Shown piece by piece: positions 43,735-54,018 of a stretch of 64,000 bases of DNA. The number at the start of each line of letters is the position of its first letter. The first letter of the stretch is position 1. Position numbers and translations under genes: made by a program. Source of the stretch: Haloarcula hispanica ATCC 33960 (GTDB lineage: Archaea > Halobacteriota > Halobacteria > Halobacteriales > Haloarculaceae); contig NC_015944.1 of the NCBI RefSeq assembly GCF_000223905.1, positions 62,001 to 126,000 of the forward strand, given 5' to 3'. The notes beneath the pieces are model-generated. The model was not told where the DNA came from and ran no database searches. It saw only the letters and a program-made list of their open reading frames with translations.

Positions 43735-44808
43735 TCAGTCGTCGTCAGCGCGGGCTTCTGGCGTCGCCTCCGAATGTGGCCCGGCGGCGTGTCCTTCGTG
43801 CGTCAGCGCTGTCGCGAACAGTTCTTCGGAGACCGCGGGAACGTCCACATCCTCGACTGCACCCTCGGACTTGATGTCGTCGACTGAACGGGGGTACTTC
43901 CTGAGGTCTTTGTGGATCGCGATGCCCGCGTCCGCGCCCTCACCCATGGCGATCGGGATCTGATTGTGGCCCGGCGTCAGATCTCCGACGGCGTAGACGC
44001 CGGAGATACTGGTCTCGCCGTGGTCGTCGACGGCCACAGTCCCGTCGTCGTTTCTATCGAGTCCCAGTTCGTCGGCCAGTTCAGCGTGGTAGTCCGATCC
44101 CAGCATCGGGAAGCCGCCTTTGTACTCCCGAACGCTCCCGTCCTCGAACTCGTACGCTGATAGCCAGCCGTCGTCGTCAGTCCGCTTGCCCGACAGCTCT
44201 GTATCGACGATATCGACCGGGTGATTGTCGAGCATCGTCTGCGTCTCGTCGCTCCACTCCGGCTCGTCGCCGCGAGTCAGTATGTCCACGTCGTCGGTGT
44301 AATTCAGCATAATCATCGCGACGTGGGCCGCGGCTTCGCCGGTGCCCATGACGAAGACGGGCTCGCCGACGAACATGAACGCGTCACAGTGGAGACACCA
44401 GTGCAGCCCTTTCCCGGTCCGCGGCAGCGGCGGATCCGGACGTTCGTCGGCGAACCCGGTCGCAAGGACGACTCGCTTTACTGCCAACTCATCGTCGCTC
44501 GTCGTCACGGTGAACCCGTCCTCGTTGTCGTCGGCGAGTGGTTCGACCGATTCGACGAAGCCCCGCTCGTAGGTCCCGCCGTAATCCTGCACCTGCTCGC
44601 GTGCAGTTTCTAAGAATTCGTTCCCCGAAACGTCCTCGGTGACGCCGATGACGTTGTGCGTGTCGGTCATCATCGCGGCGCGGCCGCCACCGCGGTTGAT
44701 AACGATCGTGTCCATCCCCAGTCGGGTGGTGTACAGTGCGCTCGTCAGCCCGGCCGGCCCGCCGCCGACCACGGCCACGTCATAGTCGTACCGCCCATCG
44801 GTGTACAT
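43735..44808 (-). CDS. Thioredoxin-reductase-like FAD/NAD(P) oxidoreductase
   Basis: The product has 357 residues from MYTDGRYDYDVAVVGGGPAG. FAD motif VVGGGPAGLTSALY, redox pair Cys138-x2-Cys141 (GLHWCLHCDAF), NAD motif FVMGTGEAAAHVAM and the FAD end motif VYAVGDLTPGHNQIP. The CLHC instead of the common CxTC, and a C-terminal tail of about 40 residues, set it apart from bona fide thioredoxin reductase. It may reduce a thioredoxin-like partner; the two thioredoxins in the sulfur island are candidates. Confidence 0.88.
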   Translation of the reverse strand: MYTDGRYDYDVAVVGGGPAGLTSALYTTRLGMDTIVINRGGGRAAMMTDTHNVIGVTEDVSGNEFLETAREQVQDYGGTYERGFVESVEPLADDNEDGFTVTTSDDELAVKRVVLATGFADERPDPPLPRTGKGLHWCLHCDAFMFVGEPVFVMGTGEAAAHVAMIMLNYTDDVDILTRGDEPEWSDETQTMLDNHPVDIVDTELSGKRTDDDGWLSAYEFEDGSVREYKGGFPMLGSDYHAELADELGLDRNDDGTVAVDDHGETSISGVYAVGDLTPGHNQIPIAMGEGADAGIAIHKDLRKYPRSVDDIKSEGAVEDVDVPAVSEELFATALTHEGHAAGPHSEATPEARADDD

Positions 44809-44929
44809 TAACACAGAATACGTGCTCGAGGAATAAAAACAGCAGAACAGCGGCCATCTACACAGCAATTCGACGCTGGTGTTACGCTCCGCGAGCGACG
44901 CGAACGACAGGCTCGCTGGCACCCCTGTC

Positions 44930-45604
44930 TCACCCAGGGCCGAGGGCTGCGATGTCGGCCCCGACCGTCGCCTGTGCATCAGCCGGGTTCGGATCACTGT
45001 CGGCCAGATGCGTCCATTCGTGGGCGGGCAGCGCCGACAGGTGGTCAGTGATCGCCGTGCTGTACGGCGTCGCTTTCACGGTGCTCTCTTTGTTACCCCA
45101 GATGTGGTTGATGACGGTCATCGAATCGATGCGTATCTCGACCGTCTCTGGGTCACACCGTGCCGCCAGTGCCCGCAGTCCGAGATGGAGGGCGGCGTAT
45201 TCGGCGACGTTGTTGTTCGTCCGAGAGCCGACCGGACGCCCGAGTCGGGCAATCGGTGTCTCATCGGCCTGAATCACAGCACCGGCACCGGCCGGCCCGT
45301 TACTGTGTGCGCTGCCGTCCACATAGAGCACTACCTGTGCCACGTCGGAGGTAGCCGCGCCCTGCTGTGACGGGGGCGGGCCAGATACAACAAGCTCGTC
45401 GATTGCGGTCCGTATTTCATCGGCGGATGTCTCCGGGTCGAACAGGCCACCGTAGCCAGCGACGGCAGCATTGATCGCATCGATAGCGGGGGTGAGTTCG
45501 TATCGATACAGGGCCAGCAGCTCGTCGACCCGCGTCGCCAGCGGCGAGAGCGTCTCCGCTGGCAGACGCTCTCTCTCACCTGCTGGCTGATTGTGACGGT
45601 CCAT
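44930..45604 (-). CDS. rnhA: Ribonuclease HI family protein
   Basis: The product has 224 residues from MDRHNQPAGERERLPAETLS. An N-terminal helical region (1-85) precedes the RNase H fold: LYVDGSAHSNGPAGAGAV (D96), TNNNVAEYAALHLGL (E135), EIRIDSMTVINHIWG (D160) and NPADAQA (D209), the DEDD catalytic set. Hydrolyses RNA in RNA-DNA hybrids in the cytosol. N-terminal extension is common in haloarchaeal RnhA. Confidence 0.88.
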   Translation of the reverse strand: MDRHNQPAGERERLPAETLSPLATRVDELLALYRYELTPAIDAINAAVAGYGGLFDPETSADEIRTAIDELVVSGPPPSQQGAATSDVAQVVLYVDGSAHSNGPAGAGAVIQADETPIARLGRPVGSRTNNNVAEYAALHLGLRALAARCDPETVEIRIDSMTVINHIWGNKESTVKATPYSTAITDHLSALPAHEWTHLADSDPNPADAQATVGADIAALGPG

Positions 45605-45761
45605 CAATAATGCGTAGCTGCGGGTGGCTAAAAGACACTTCGCCGCGATAGGCGAGGGATGGCAGGATGCGTCCCGTGAGTACCGGCTACTGATGAGTCG
45701 GGTTTCTGATAAACCAATCGGGACCGCAGTTAACAGCCCCGCGACCGTAGCTGTAGCTACA

Positions 45762-46964
45762 ATGGACCGACGGACGTTCCTCGCTGTGAGCGGGCTCACG
45801 GCCGCTGGAACACTCGCAGGCTGTAGTGCCCCCAGTGACGACCAGCAAGGGGACGGCGCGACAGCGACGGCTTCCGGACAGGCCGACGGTTCAGAGACGG
45901 CTGTCGAGACCGTCGCCGACGGACTCGAATCGCCCTGGAGCGTCACGCCGCTGCCCGACGGCTCACAGTTGCTAGTCACAGAGCGCGTCGGCCGCGTGGT
46001 GGTGGTCGATTCGGCCGACGGAACAATTACGCCTGTCACTGGCGCACCGTCGGTGTACGCGAGCGGTCAGGGCGGGATGCTCGATGCGGCGCTCCACCCC
46101 GACTTTCCGGACCCGGCCTGGGTGTATCTGACATATTCGAAAGCCAACGACAGCGGTGCGTCGGCGACACATCTGGGCCGTGGTCGCCTGAACGCCGCTG
46201 ACGCGCAGTTCGAGACGTTTGAACAACTGCACGTCGCGGAGCCCTTTATCGACTCTGACGGGCACTTCGGGTCTCGCGTCGTGTTCGGCCCGGACGGGTT
46301 GGTGTACGTGACTGTCGGCGACAGACAGTTCAAGGACTTCGGGCCCGACCACGTCGCGCAGGACAGGACGAACGAACTCGGGACCACGCTTCGGCTGACG
46401 CCCTCGGGTGGGATTCCCGACGCGAACCCGTTCACCGACGACCCGGACGCGGTCGATTCGATATTCAGCTACGGCCACCGCAACGCCCAGGGGATGACCG
46501 TCCACCCCGACACCGGCGACATCTGGCAGACCGAGTTCGGCGAGCAGGACGGCGACGAAATCAACATCGTCGAACGGGGCGCCAACTACGGCTGGCCGGT
46601 CGCCGACGAGGGCTGTACCTACGGCAGCGGCGATCCGATCGGCGTCAGCCACGCGGAGCGCGACGACGTTGTTGCACCAGTGTATTCGTGGGACTGCGGA
46701 TCGGGTGGCTTCCCGCCCAGCGGCACGACGTTCTACACCGGTGACGCCTTCACGGAGTGGACCGGCGACTTGCTCGTCGGCGGGCTGGCCTCACAGTATC
46801 TCGCCCGGTTCACCGTCGATGGGCGAACAGTCGAAGAAGCGACGCCCCTCCTCGCCGACCGCGGGTGGCGCATCCGCGACGTGGTGGTCGAGCCCGAAAC
46901 CGGACACGTCCTCGCTGCAATCGACTCGTCTGACGCACCTATCGTGCGACTCCGCCCCGCCTGA
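45762..46964 (+). CDS. PQQ-dependent sugar dehydrogenase-like lipoprotein
   Basis: The product has 400 residues from MDRRTFLAVSGLTAAGTLAG. Tat signal RRTFLAV with lipobox LAGCS. The mature chain is a six-bladed propeller of the soluble aldose sugar dehydrogenase (YliI/GdhB) type: GGMLDAALHPDFP, GHFGSRVVFGPDGLVYVTVG, YGHRNAQGMTVHP and WQTEFGEQDGDEINIVERG hold the catalytic His and PQQ/calcium residues of that family. Extracellular oxidation of an unknown sugar. Confidence 0.9.
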   Translation: MDRRTFLAVSGLTAAGTLAGCSAPSDDQQGDGATATASGQADGSETAVETVADGLESPWSVTPLPDGSQLLVTERVGRVVVVDSADGTITPVTGAPSVYASGQGGMLDAALHPDFPDPAWVYLTYSKANDSGASATHLGRGRLNAADAQFETFEQLHVAEPFIDSDGHFGSRVVFGPDGLVYVTVGDRQFKDFGPDHVAQDRTNELGTTLRLTPSGGIPDANPFTDDPDAVDSIFSYGHRNAQGMTVHPDTGDIWQTEFGEQDGDEINIVERGANYGWPVADEGCTYGSGDPIGVSHAERDDVVAPVYSWDCGSGGFPPSGTTFYTGDAFTEWTGDLLVGGLASQYLARFTVDGRTVEEATPLLADRGWRIRDVVVEPETGHVLAAIDSSDAPIVRLRPA

Positions 46965-47152
46965 ATCGAGTGATTCGGCGACAACCGTGTGGGCTGGCGA
47001 CCTGTGTCCGTAATCTGAATTAGTGTTGGAGCGATGCACCAACGGTGATCGGGGCCGTTCTGGTCCCATACTCCCACAGATCCCTATCGATCAGACTCGA
47101 CCAGCGAGGCCGGTACCGCGCCATTTTTGCTTCTGAACCCGCTACACTGGCT

Positions 47153-47326
47153 GTGAACCAGACTGCGATTCTGCACGCCGCGTTCGGAGTACTGATCGTC
47201 GCAGGGTTCCTCGTCTCGGCACCTCTGAGCTATGGCCTCTACGGGCTGGGGGCTGCCTGTTTCATTGCCGGCATCCTACTCGCACGGCGGGATAGCGACG
47301 GATCGGAAACCGCCGATAGCGTCTGA
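47153..47326 (+). CDS. Small two-helix membrane protein
   Basis: From a GTG at 47153 the chain reads MNQTAILHAAFGVLIVAGFL, then SAPLSYGLYGLGAACFIAG and a short charged tail, 57 residues with two hydrophobic helices. A longer frame starts at 47045 with basic non-family sequence. Function unknown; no motif recognised. Confidence 0.55.
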   Translation: MNQTAILHAAFGVLIVAGFLVSAPLSYGLYGLGAACFIAGILLARRDSDGSETADSV

Positions 47327-47392
47327 TATCGGAAACGCGACATGGGGTCCGGTATCAGGATGAGGTAGAGCGGTTTGCGGGGCTGTACTGCT

Positions 47393-47524
47393 CTACCGAT
47401 ATGAACGCCTGTGAGGGTAGTCGTCGGCGGGCGTCTCGGCTTCCTCGGTGGAACCGAGCGGTTCCTTGGGCTTGATCGGGTCGCCCGATTCGAGTCCCTT
47501 TTCGGCGAGTGCCACACTCCCCAT
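47393..47524 (-). CDS. Short protein-like ORF or gene remnant (43 residues)
   Basis: Minus strand MGSVALAEKGLESGDPIKPK, then EPLGSTEEAETPADDYPHRR. In frame upstream it is open back to a stop only nine codons earlier (ANRLIIEV before the Met). Amino-acid composition is haloarchaeal and protein-like, which is why it is listed. It could be the C-terminus of a lost gene or a micro-protein. No family recognised. Confidence 0.3.
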   Translation of the reverse strand: MGSVALAEKGLESGDPIKPKEPLGSTEEAETPADDYPHRRSYR

Positions 47525-47617
47525 GACCTCGATGATGAGTCGGTTGGCAGCTCACCGGTGATTGAACCGCTCCCTCTCGGGAGTGGCTATTATGGGTCTG
47601 ACACCTGATGCCGAAGC

Positions 47618-49244
47618 ATGGACCGGCGAACGCGGCTCATCGTCTATTATCTCGCCATCGTCGTCAGCGTGCTCTCTGGGTTCGTGGTTCTCTACAACTA
47701 CGGGATGGCTACATGGGAGGGGCGGCCCCAGCCGTTGTACCGCTCGGTAGAGGTCGTCGTTCAAACGGTCACCACCGTCGGCTACGGCTGGGGACGCCCC
47801 GTGGACGAGCCCGCAGATGAACTACCTCGTCTCACTCATGGCACTCTCGGGACTCGTGCTTATTTTCGCGGCCCTCCCGGTGCTCGTGGTCCCGCTCTTC
47901 GAGGACGCGTTCACCTCCAGTGCCCCCGCCTCGGTTCGTGGGCTCGATAACCACGTCGTCCTCTGTAACTACGGGCCCCGTGAAGAAGTTCTCATCGACG
48001 AACTCACCGCACGCGGCGTCCAGTACGTCATCATCAAGCAGGATCGGGAAGCCGCGGACGAACTCCACGCGGCAGGGTATACGGTTATGTCCGGAGATCC
48101 GGAGTCGGACGCGGCCCTCAAGCGTGCCCGACTCGAGCACGCCGACGCCCTGATCGCAAACGTCGACGACGAAACCAACCCGAGCGTCCTCCTCTCGGCT
48201 CGGGAGGTCGATTCCGAGGTACGGACGGTCAGCCTGACTGAAGATCCGACCACCGCGGACTACCATCGGTTCGCCGGGGCCGATCATGTCCTCTCGCCCA
48301 AGCGAATACTGGGCGAACAGCTCGCGGGCAAAGCCATCGGCACGTTCGACCCCGAAGCTATCGAAGGCGTCGAAATCGACGAAGACTTCGACATCGCGGA
48401 GTTCCCGCTCCAGAGCGGCAGCGAACTGATCGGCCAGACCATCGCCGAGAGCGGTATCTTCGAGCGGACAGGTGCCGCCATCATCGGGGTGTGGGTTCGG
48501 GGGAATTTCCACAGTCCACCCCCGCCGGATGTCCGATTTGACGCCCGAAGTGTGCTCGTTGCGACCGGGCGAGAGACGGAACTCGACCAGTTGAAGGAGA
48601 TGACGCTGTTCGAGGGCTGGCACCGTCGGGGAGACGTCGTCATCGCGGGGATGGGTGTCGTTGGACGGTCCGTCACGAGCTCGCTCACAGATGCCGGGTT
48701 CGAATACACGACCATTGACCCCGAGGACCACCCAACGGTCGACGTGGTCGGCGATGCGACGGACCGCGATGTCCTCCGTAAGGCGGACATTATGGACGCC
48801 GGCACTGTCGTCCTCGCGTTGCCCGACGACACGGCTGCTATCTTCGCGACGTTCGCGATTCGTGAACTGAACCCCCGGATAGAAATCATCGCCCGAGCGA
48901 ACGAGCACGAAAACGTGTCGAAACTGTACCGCGCCGGTGCCGACTACGTGCTCTCGCTCGCCGCCGTCAGCGGGCGGATGCTCGCGTCAATCGTACTCGA
49001 CGAGGAAATCCTCTCCCCGGGAACGCAACTGAAACTCATTCGAACGACAGTCACGGACGCTGTCGGCAAATCGCTCGCTGATGCCGACATCCGTAACCGG
49101 ACCGGCTGTACCGTCGTCGCCGCCGAACGGGAGAGGCGTGTCATCACGAACCCTGCCGCGTCGTTCGTGATCGAATCCGGGGACGAACTCATCGTCGCCG
49201 GAATCGACGAGAACATCAGTCGGTTCCAGTCGACATTCGTCTGA
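47618..49244 (+). pseudogene. Two-RCK potassium channel with frameshift after the selectivity filter
   Basis: The first frame (47618) has a membrane helix and pore loop ending VVVQTVTTVGYGWG, then drifts into Arg-rich nonsense. The second frame resumes DAPWTSPQMNYLVSLMALSG (from about 47794) with the second pore helix, then RCK1 (NHVVLCNYGPREEVLIDELT), RCK1 C-domain, RCK2 (VVIAGMGVVGRSVTSSL) and RCK2 C-domain. One extra base, most simply in the GGGG run at 47790-47793, breaks the frame; without it the protein is 541 residues. If real, the channel is inactive, phase-variable or needs a +1 shift. RCKs are also in an unbroken frame from a Met at 47817. Confidence 0.8.
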
Positions 49245-49324
49245 CGGGCTCTCCTGCGGACCGAGGGCGGCCCCTGGGTCCAAGTACTTCCCAAATCACC
49301 GACGGGGCCGGTCGGATGACCGGC

Positions 49325-50566
49325 TCACAGCAGGAGAGCGAAGAGGAGGTACGACCCGACGACAGACAGCGACGGCGTGAGGACCCAGAGAATGACGATC
49401 CGGCTCGTCGCTGCCGGATCGAACAGGTTCTCGGCGGTCAGTTCCTCGATGTCCTCCTCGCCAATGGCTGGGACTGATGGAGACGTCTCGGGGGTAGGGG
49501 ACTCTCCGGCTGCGAGTTCGCCCACAGTTGGACCCGCTGGCTTCTCTTCCTCGGTTGATGGGGCGGCGAGAGCGCCAGTACTGAGATTCGGCCCCGGCTT
49601 GGACTCGGATGGTGGCGTCGCGAGTTCCGTAAGCGTGACAGCGCGACTCGCTCGGCCCCACCCTAGACCGATGATACAGCAGGTCGTGCTCACCGCGAGG
49701 CTCGCCGGAATGCCGTAGTACGAGAGGACGGTGATGATCGTCGCACCGACGGAGGAGACGATGAGGGCTGCCAGAATCGGTAGGTCAGTAATGCCGTCGC
49801 CGACGGTTGCGAGAGTGCGTCTGGCGATGGTGAACCCACCGAGGCTGATGGCTGCGACCGCGAGGAGCACGCCCTGATCGATACTGACGGCCCCGTTGCC
49901 GACCAGCGGGGCGACTGCGTTCGCAGCGTTCGAGGCCCCCGCGCTGAAACCCATGTAACAGGCGATGGCCAACACCAGCGCCGACCCGATGAGGTCACGG
50001 GGGGACGCGTTTCTGTTGAGGCGGAGGCGGGGGAACCGGCCCGACCGGTCGATCTGTACCAACTGCCGTTCGAGGCGCGTAAACGACAGTCGAGCTTCGA
50101 GTTGCGGATAGGCGTACCGACCGATGGCCGCCCCGATGACGAGGCCGATGAGCGGGGCGACGATCCACGCGGAGACGATTGTAAACATCAACGCCTCGTT
50201 GAGTGATCCCGTCGCGAGTCCGAGCCCCACAATCGCCCCCACAGCCGTCATCGAGGTCGATGCGGGGACGCCATAGATGTTTGAAACCAGCAGCGAGAGG
50301 CCAGTGAAAAACAGGACGCCGACACCGGCTACCGGGGTGAACTGTGCGGCCGGTACGATCCCCTCGCTCATCGTGACGATGACGTTGCGGCCGACTGTCC
50401 ACGCTCCGATGAACGCGAACACGCTGAACAGTGCCGCCGCTGTTACCTTCCTGACCAGCTTGCTCCCGACAGCCGGCCCGAACGCGACGCCTGTTGACGA
50501 ACCGCCGATGTTAAATCCCACAAACCCGGCGACGAGTAAACCGAGGACGAGAAGCAGCGAGACCAT
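49325..50566 (-). CDS. PiT-family inorganic phosphate (or sulfate) transporter
   Basis: The product has 413 residues. Repeat signatures: NIGGSSTGVAFGPAVGSKLV near the start and GFSAGASNAANAVAPLVGNG after about 215. The second is a good PiT motif, while the first has GGSSTG instead of GANDxAN, so ion choice may differ. About ten helices; a Pro/Glu-rich loop of about 60 residues lies before the last helix. Sodium- or proton-coupled uptake of an oxyanion. Confidence 0.86.
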   Translation of the reverse strand: MVSLLLVLGLLVAGFVGFNIGGSSTGVAFGPAVGSKLVRKVTAAALFSVFAFIGAWTVGRNVIVTMSEGIVPAAQFTPVAGVGVLFFTGLSLLVSNIYGVPASTSMTAVGAIVGLGLATGSLNEALMFTIVSAWIVAPLIGLVIGAAIGRYAYPQLEARLSFTRLERQLVQIDRSGRFPRLRLNRNASPRDLIGSALVLAIACYMGFSAGASNAANAVAPLVGNGAVSIDQGVLLAVAAISLGGFTIARRTLATVGDGITDLPILAALIVSSVGATIITVLSYYGIPASLAVSTTCCIIGLGWGRASRAVTLTELATPPSESKPGPNLSTGALAAPSTEEEKPAGPTVGELAAGESPTPETSPSVPAIGEEDIEELTAENLFDPAATSRIVILWVLTPSLSVVGSYLLFALLL

Positions 50567-50735
50567 GAATATGATCCTCTACGGACCATTTCGGATACAG
50601 GCATAATGGCCTGTTCATCTGTCTTCGGTGCTGAGAGGTTTGATCCTGTACGAGGCTGCCGACCAGTGCTACCCGCGGCGTCGGTCACACATTCCGTCGG
50701 CGGTTTTATCCGACAGGTGAAACTATCCCTGTCAT

Positions 50736-52163
50736 ATGACTGACCAGCCTGTCGACGTCGAACCGGGAGGCGAGAACGTCGCCGGTGAGGCACCCGCCGA
50801 GGAGCCGGAATCCGTCACCGACGACGCGGTCGTCCACGACGACGTCGAACTCGAACGGACTATCGGGCTCGTTGGCGGGCTGGCAATCGGAATCGGGACG
50901 ATGATCGGGGCCGGAATCTTCGTGTTTCCAGGGCTGGCGGCCGCCAACGCTGGGCTCGCAGCCACGCTCTCCTTTGCGATCGGCGGCCTGATCGCGTTGC
51001 TTGTGGCGCTGCCGACCTCCGAACTCGCCACGGCGATGCCCCGAAGTGGTGGCGGCTACTACTTCATCTCGCGGGGGATGGGGACGGCCTACGGCGCAAT
51101 CGTCGGCCTCGGGCTGTGGCTGGGGCTGATGTTCGCTTCGGCGTTCTATCTGGTCGGGCTCGGTCACTACGCGAGCGCTGTGTTCGCCGAGCTCAACGTC
51201 GCGCTCCCGTTCAGTCCGGTCATCGGCATCGGACTGTTGTTCGGGGCCGCACTGACTGCATTGAGTATCGGCGGCACGGAAAATACCGCGAAGATTCAGA
51301 ACGTGGTGGTCGGGGTTCTCCTCGTCGTACTCACGGGCTTCCTTTCCTACGGTGTCCTCGACGCTGTTGGCGTATTCGGTGGCGGCACCGTGCCGGAGCA
51401 GTTCTTCTCGAAAGGGTACCTCCCAGTATTGACGACCGCTGCGCTCGTGTTCACGTCGTATCTGGGGTTCGCTCAGGTCGCAACTGTCGCGGGTGAAATC
51501 AAGCAACCGGGTCGGAACCTCCCGCTGGCGATGGTCGGCTCGGTCCTGATCGTTACCGTCTTTTATGTTGTCACGATTTTCGTCGCGACCAGCGCGTTCG
51601 GTGCTGATCGGCTGGGGGAATTCGGGGAGACTGCGATGGTCGAAGTCGCCCGTGACTTCCTCGGGCTACCCGGTGCGGTCGCGATCCTGGGTGCCGGGCT
51701 GTTGGCGACGTTTTCGAGCGCGAACGCGTCGATTCTCAGTGCCTCGCGGGCAGTGTACGCTCTGAGCCGCGATGCGTTGCTCCCCAGAAAGGCGAGCGAG
51801 GTCAACCTCCGCTACGGCACACCACACGTCGCACTGCTCTCCGCTGGCGGCCCGATCCTCGTCCTCGTCGCGACTGGGCGGGTCGAACTCCTCGCCGAAG
51901 TCGCTTCGTTCCTCCACCTGATTATGTACGGGCTGATGTGTATCGCCCTGATCGTGTTGCGCCGTCGGAACCCGGAATGGTACTCGCCAAGCTATCAGGT
52001 GCCGGGCTATCCGGTGGTCCCGGTCGTGGGCGCGCTCGCGAGTTTCGGACTAATCGTCTTCATGCAGCCCGCGTCAATCGGTATCGGCATCGTGGTCATG
52101 CTCGCCTCGTATCTCTGGTACCGTTATTACGCTGGGGACGTGACACTCAAAGGAGACATCTGA
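50736..52163 (+). CDS. APC-family amino-acid permease
   Basis: The product has 475 residues with about twelve helices. After a cytosolic acidic N-terminus, [20 protein letters not shown] is the TM1 signature of amino acid/polyamine/organocation permeases. [20 protein letters not shown] and [20 protein letters not shown] support it. The UspA gene starts 2 bp later, a pairing common in haloarchaeal cationic or neutral amino-acid transporters. The substrate is unknown. Confidence 0.9.
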   Translation: MTDQPVDVEPGGENVAGEAPAEEPESVTDDAVVHDDVELERTIGLVGGLAIGIGTMIGAGIFVFPGLAAANAGLAATLSFAIGGLIALLVALPTSELATAMPRSGGGYYFISRGMGTAYGAIVGLGLWLGLMFASAFYLVGLGHYASAVFAELNVALPFSPVIGIGLLFGAALTALSIGGTENTAKIQNVVVGVLLVVLTGFLSYGVLDAVGVFGGGTVPEQFFSKGYLPVLTTAALVFTSYLGFAQVATVAGEIKQPGRNLPLAMVGSVLIVTVFYVVTIFVATSAFGADRLGEFGETAMVEVARDFLGLPGAVAILGAGLLATFSSANASILSASRAVYALSRDALLPRKASEVNLRYGTPHVALLSAGGPILVLVATGRVELLAEVASFLHLIMYGLMCIALIVLRRRNPEWYSPSYQVPGYPVVPVVGALASFGLIVFMQPASIGIGIVVMLASYLWYRYYAGDVTLKGDI

Positions 52164-52165
52164 TT

Positions 52166-52900
52166 ATGACGGACCGACCATCAATACTCGTTCCGCTCCG
52201 CGTGCTCGAAGGGGAATCGGTCCCCGAGGGTGTCCCCGAACTTCTCGCACACGCTCACATTGTCCTGCTGGGGTATCACGTCATCCCGGAACAGACTGCT
52301 CCCGGACAGGCGCGGATGCAGTTCGAGGACCGGGCCCTGGAACGGCTCGATGACTACGAAGCCATGTTCGAGGGAGCCGGAGCCACTGTCGAGCGGCGGC
52401 TCGTGTTCACCCACGACGGCCAGAAGACCATCGACCGTATGATTGCTGAGCACGACTGCATGGCTGTCCTCGTTCCGAACGCGACGGGGCCGGTCGAAGA
52501 CGTGCTAGTCCCAGTCCGCGGGGCCATCGGGGTCGACCGCCTCGCCCGTGTCGTCGCGAGTGTGTTCGGAGAGATGGACGCCGACGTAACGTTGTATCAC
52601 GTTGCGGATGAAGACACGACGGACGACGATATCCAGACACTCCTCGGGGGGATGGCGGATCGGTTGGCGGAGTTCGGGATGGACCCCTTGAGGGTCGAGA
52701 CCCGTATCGACCGCGATCAGGATCCCCTCGACGCGATTGCAGACATAGCTGACTCGTTCGATACGGTTGTCATGGGTGAAACCGACCCGTCCCTGGCGAC
52801 GTTCGTGTTCGGGATGCCTGCCGACCAGATCGCCGAGCGATTTCTCGGGCCGGTGTTCGTGGTCCAGCGCGAACCCGCTCCGGAGGACGAGGACGAGTAA
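52166..52900 (+). CDS. UspA-type partner protein of the APC permease
   Basis: The product has 244 residues from MTDRPSILVPLRVLEGESVP. It is a divergent tandem Usp: an N-terminal half (ILVPLRVLEGESVPEGVPEL) and a second half from about 112 (VEDVLVPVRGAIGVDRLARV, then VVMGETDPSLATFVFGMPAD). The GxxGx9GS ATP loop is not intact. It probably regulates the permease, with which it is co-translated. Ends in an acidic tail. Confidence 0.82.
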   Translation: MTDRPSILVPLRVLEGESVPEGVPELLAHAHIVLLGYHVIPEQTAPGQARMQFEDRALERLDDYEAMFEGAGATVERRLVFTHDGQKTIDRMIAEHDCMAVLVPNATGPVEDVLVPVRGAIGVDRLARVVASVFGEMDADVTLYHVADEDTTDDDIQTLLGGMADRLAEFGMDPLRVETRIDRDQDPLDAIADIADSFDTVVMGETDPSLATFVFGMPADQIAERFLGPVFVVQREPAPEDEDE

Positions 52901-53340
52901 CTCACCCAGTCGGCTAAGTGGTCGTTGGTGCATGATAGCCCTCCCGGGTTCAGTTCACCACCGACCACGGATAGACGCCTGCCACGCTCACGTCCATGTT
53001 ATCTCACGGTACAGTGAGGACGACATATCGGTTCAGTGGGCGTCCGGAGACGCCGACGGTGCCACACTGCGAACGGCCAGTATCCTTCGGGAGGAACTGT
53101 AATACACGGCTGTGATCGCCAGATAGTTCGAGGTACACGGCTTCTCGGTAAGCTGTGATACGTACTCCCAATACAGGAGTCACTCCAAGGCACCGGAGTC
53201 ACACCGGGCCGGAATCCATTTCCTTTGCTTCGCTGTACTTTTACCGTTCCCAGAGTCCGAAACCACGCGAAAGCAGGCGAGAGACGGTTTACGAGAGTCA
53301 CACCAGATTAGCCAAATATTAGAGGGCGCAAGTACCGCAT
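52901..53340. other. 440-bp intergenic region, no supported gene
   Basis: A stretch around 52990-53100 reads ISRYSEDDISVQWASGDADG and so on to a stop at 53102 and looks somewhat protein-like, but it has no start codon of its own. It may be a remnant. The end (53310-53330) is AT-rich and may hold the SCO1 promoter (GCCAAATATTAGAG). Confidence 0.4.
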
Positions 53341-54018
53341 ATGCGCCGACGGACGGTTCTCAAATCGACCGGTGCGGTTGGAACGATTGTTGGAGTCGCC
53401 GGGTGTCTCGGTGGTGGTCGCTTCGGGGATTCGAACCCCGATGTCGTCCTCGAAGAGCCCGACCGCGAGTTCGAGAGCAGCGACGTTCCGTATCCTGCGT
53501 GGGGTGAGCAGATTCCGGACGTGAGTGTCCCTGCGCCGGCCGAATCCACAGAGATTCGACTGCGCGACGTTGAAACCCCAGCCCTCCTCACGTTTTTTTA
53601 CAGCCACTGCCAGACCGTGTGCCCCGTTCTCATCTCGACCCAGCGGAACATTCAGAGCCACGCACAGAACAACGGCTACGCTGATGCGGTCCGGTTCCTC
53701 CCGATGACCTTCGACCCCGCTCGTGACACTGCAGAACGACTCGGGGCGTACGCGGACGAGATGAACGTCGACGTCGATAGCGAGAACTGGCAGTTCCTTC
53801 GGCCAGCGTCGAAGCAGCGAGCCAAGGATGTCATACAGGAACAGTTCGGGGTTGTGTTCCAGCGAACCGAACCTGAGGACATGGATATGTACATGTTCAC
53901 GCACACAGCACTGACGCTCCTGGTCAACGCTGATGGGTTCGTCGAGCGTGCCTACCGCTCGAAGTCGCCGGACGAAGAAACCATCATTTCCGACCTGAAC
54001 ACGGTGAGAAACGCGTGA
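53341..54018 (+). CDS. SCO1/SenC family copper protein (lipoprotein)
   Basis: The product has 225 residues. MRRRTVLKSTGAVGTIVGVA ends in lipobox VAGC, Cys22. FFYSHCQTVCPV gives the CxxxC copper site (C90, C94) and FTHTALTLLVNADG the partner His188, the full SCO1 metal set. Extracytoplasmic copper insertion into cytochrome oxidase CuA, or thiol redox. It overlaps the next gene by 4 bp (GTGA). Confidence 0.92.
   Translation: MRRRTVLKSTGAVGTIVGVAGCLGGGRFGDSNPDVVLEEPDREFESSDVPYPAWGEQIPDVSVPAPAESTEIRLRDVETPALLTFFYSHCQTVCPVLISTQRNIQSHAQNNGYADAVRFLPMTFDPARDTAERLGAYADEMNVDVDSENWQFLRPASKQRAKDVIQEQFGVVFQRTEPEDMDMYMFTHTALTLLVNADGFVERAYRSKSPDEETIISDLNTVRNA

Noticed and set aside
52985-53102. Protein-like stretch ISRYSEDDISVQWASGDADG
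   Set aside because: No start codon in frame and no recognised family; noted only as a possible remnant.
53418-53445. Perfect T-arm-like GGGGATTCGAACCCCG
   Set aside because: It lies inside the SCO1 coding frame, with no cloverleaf around it.
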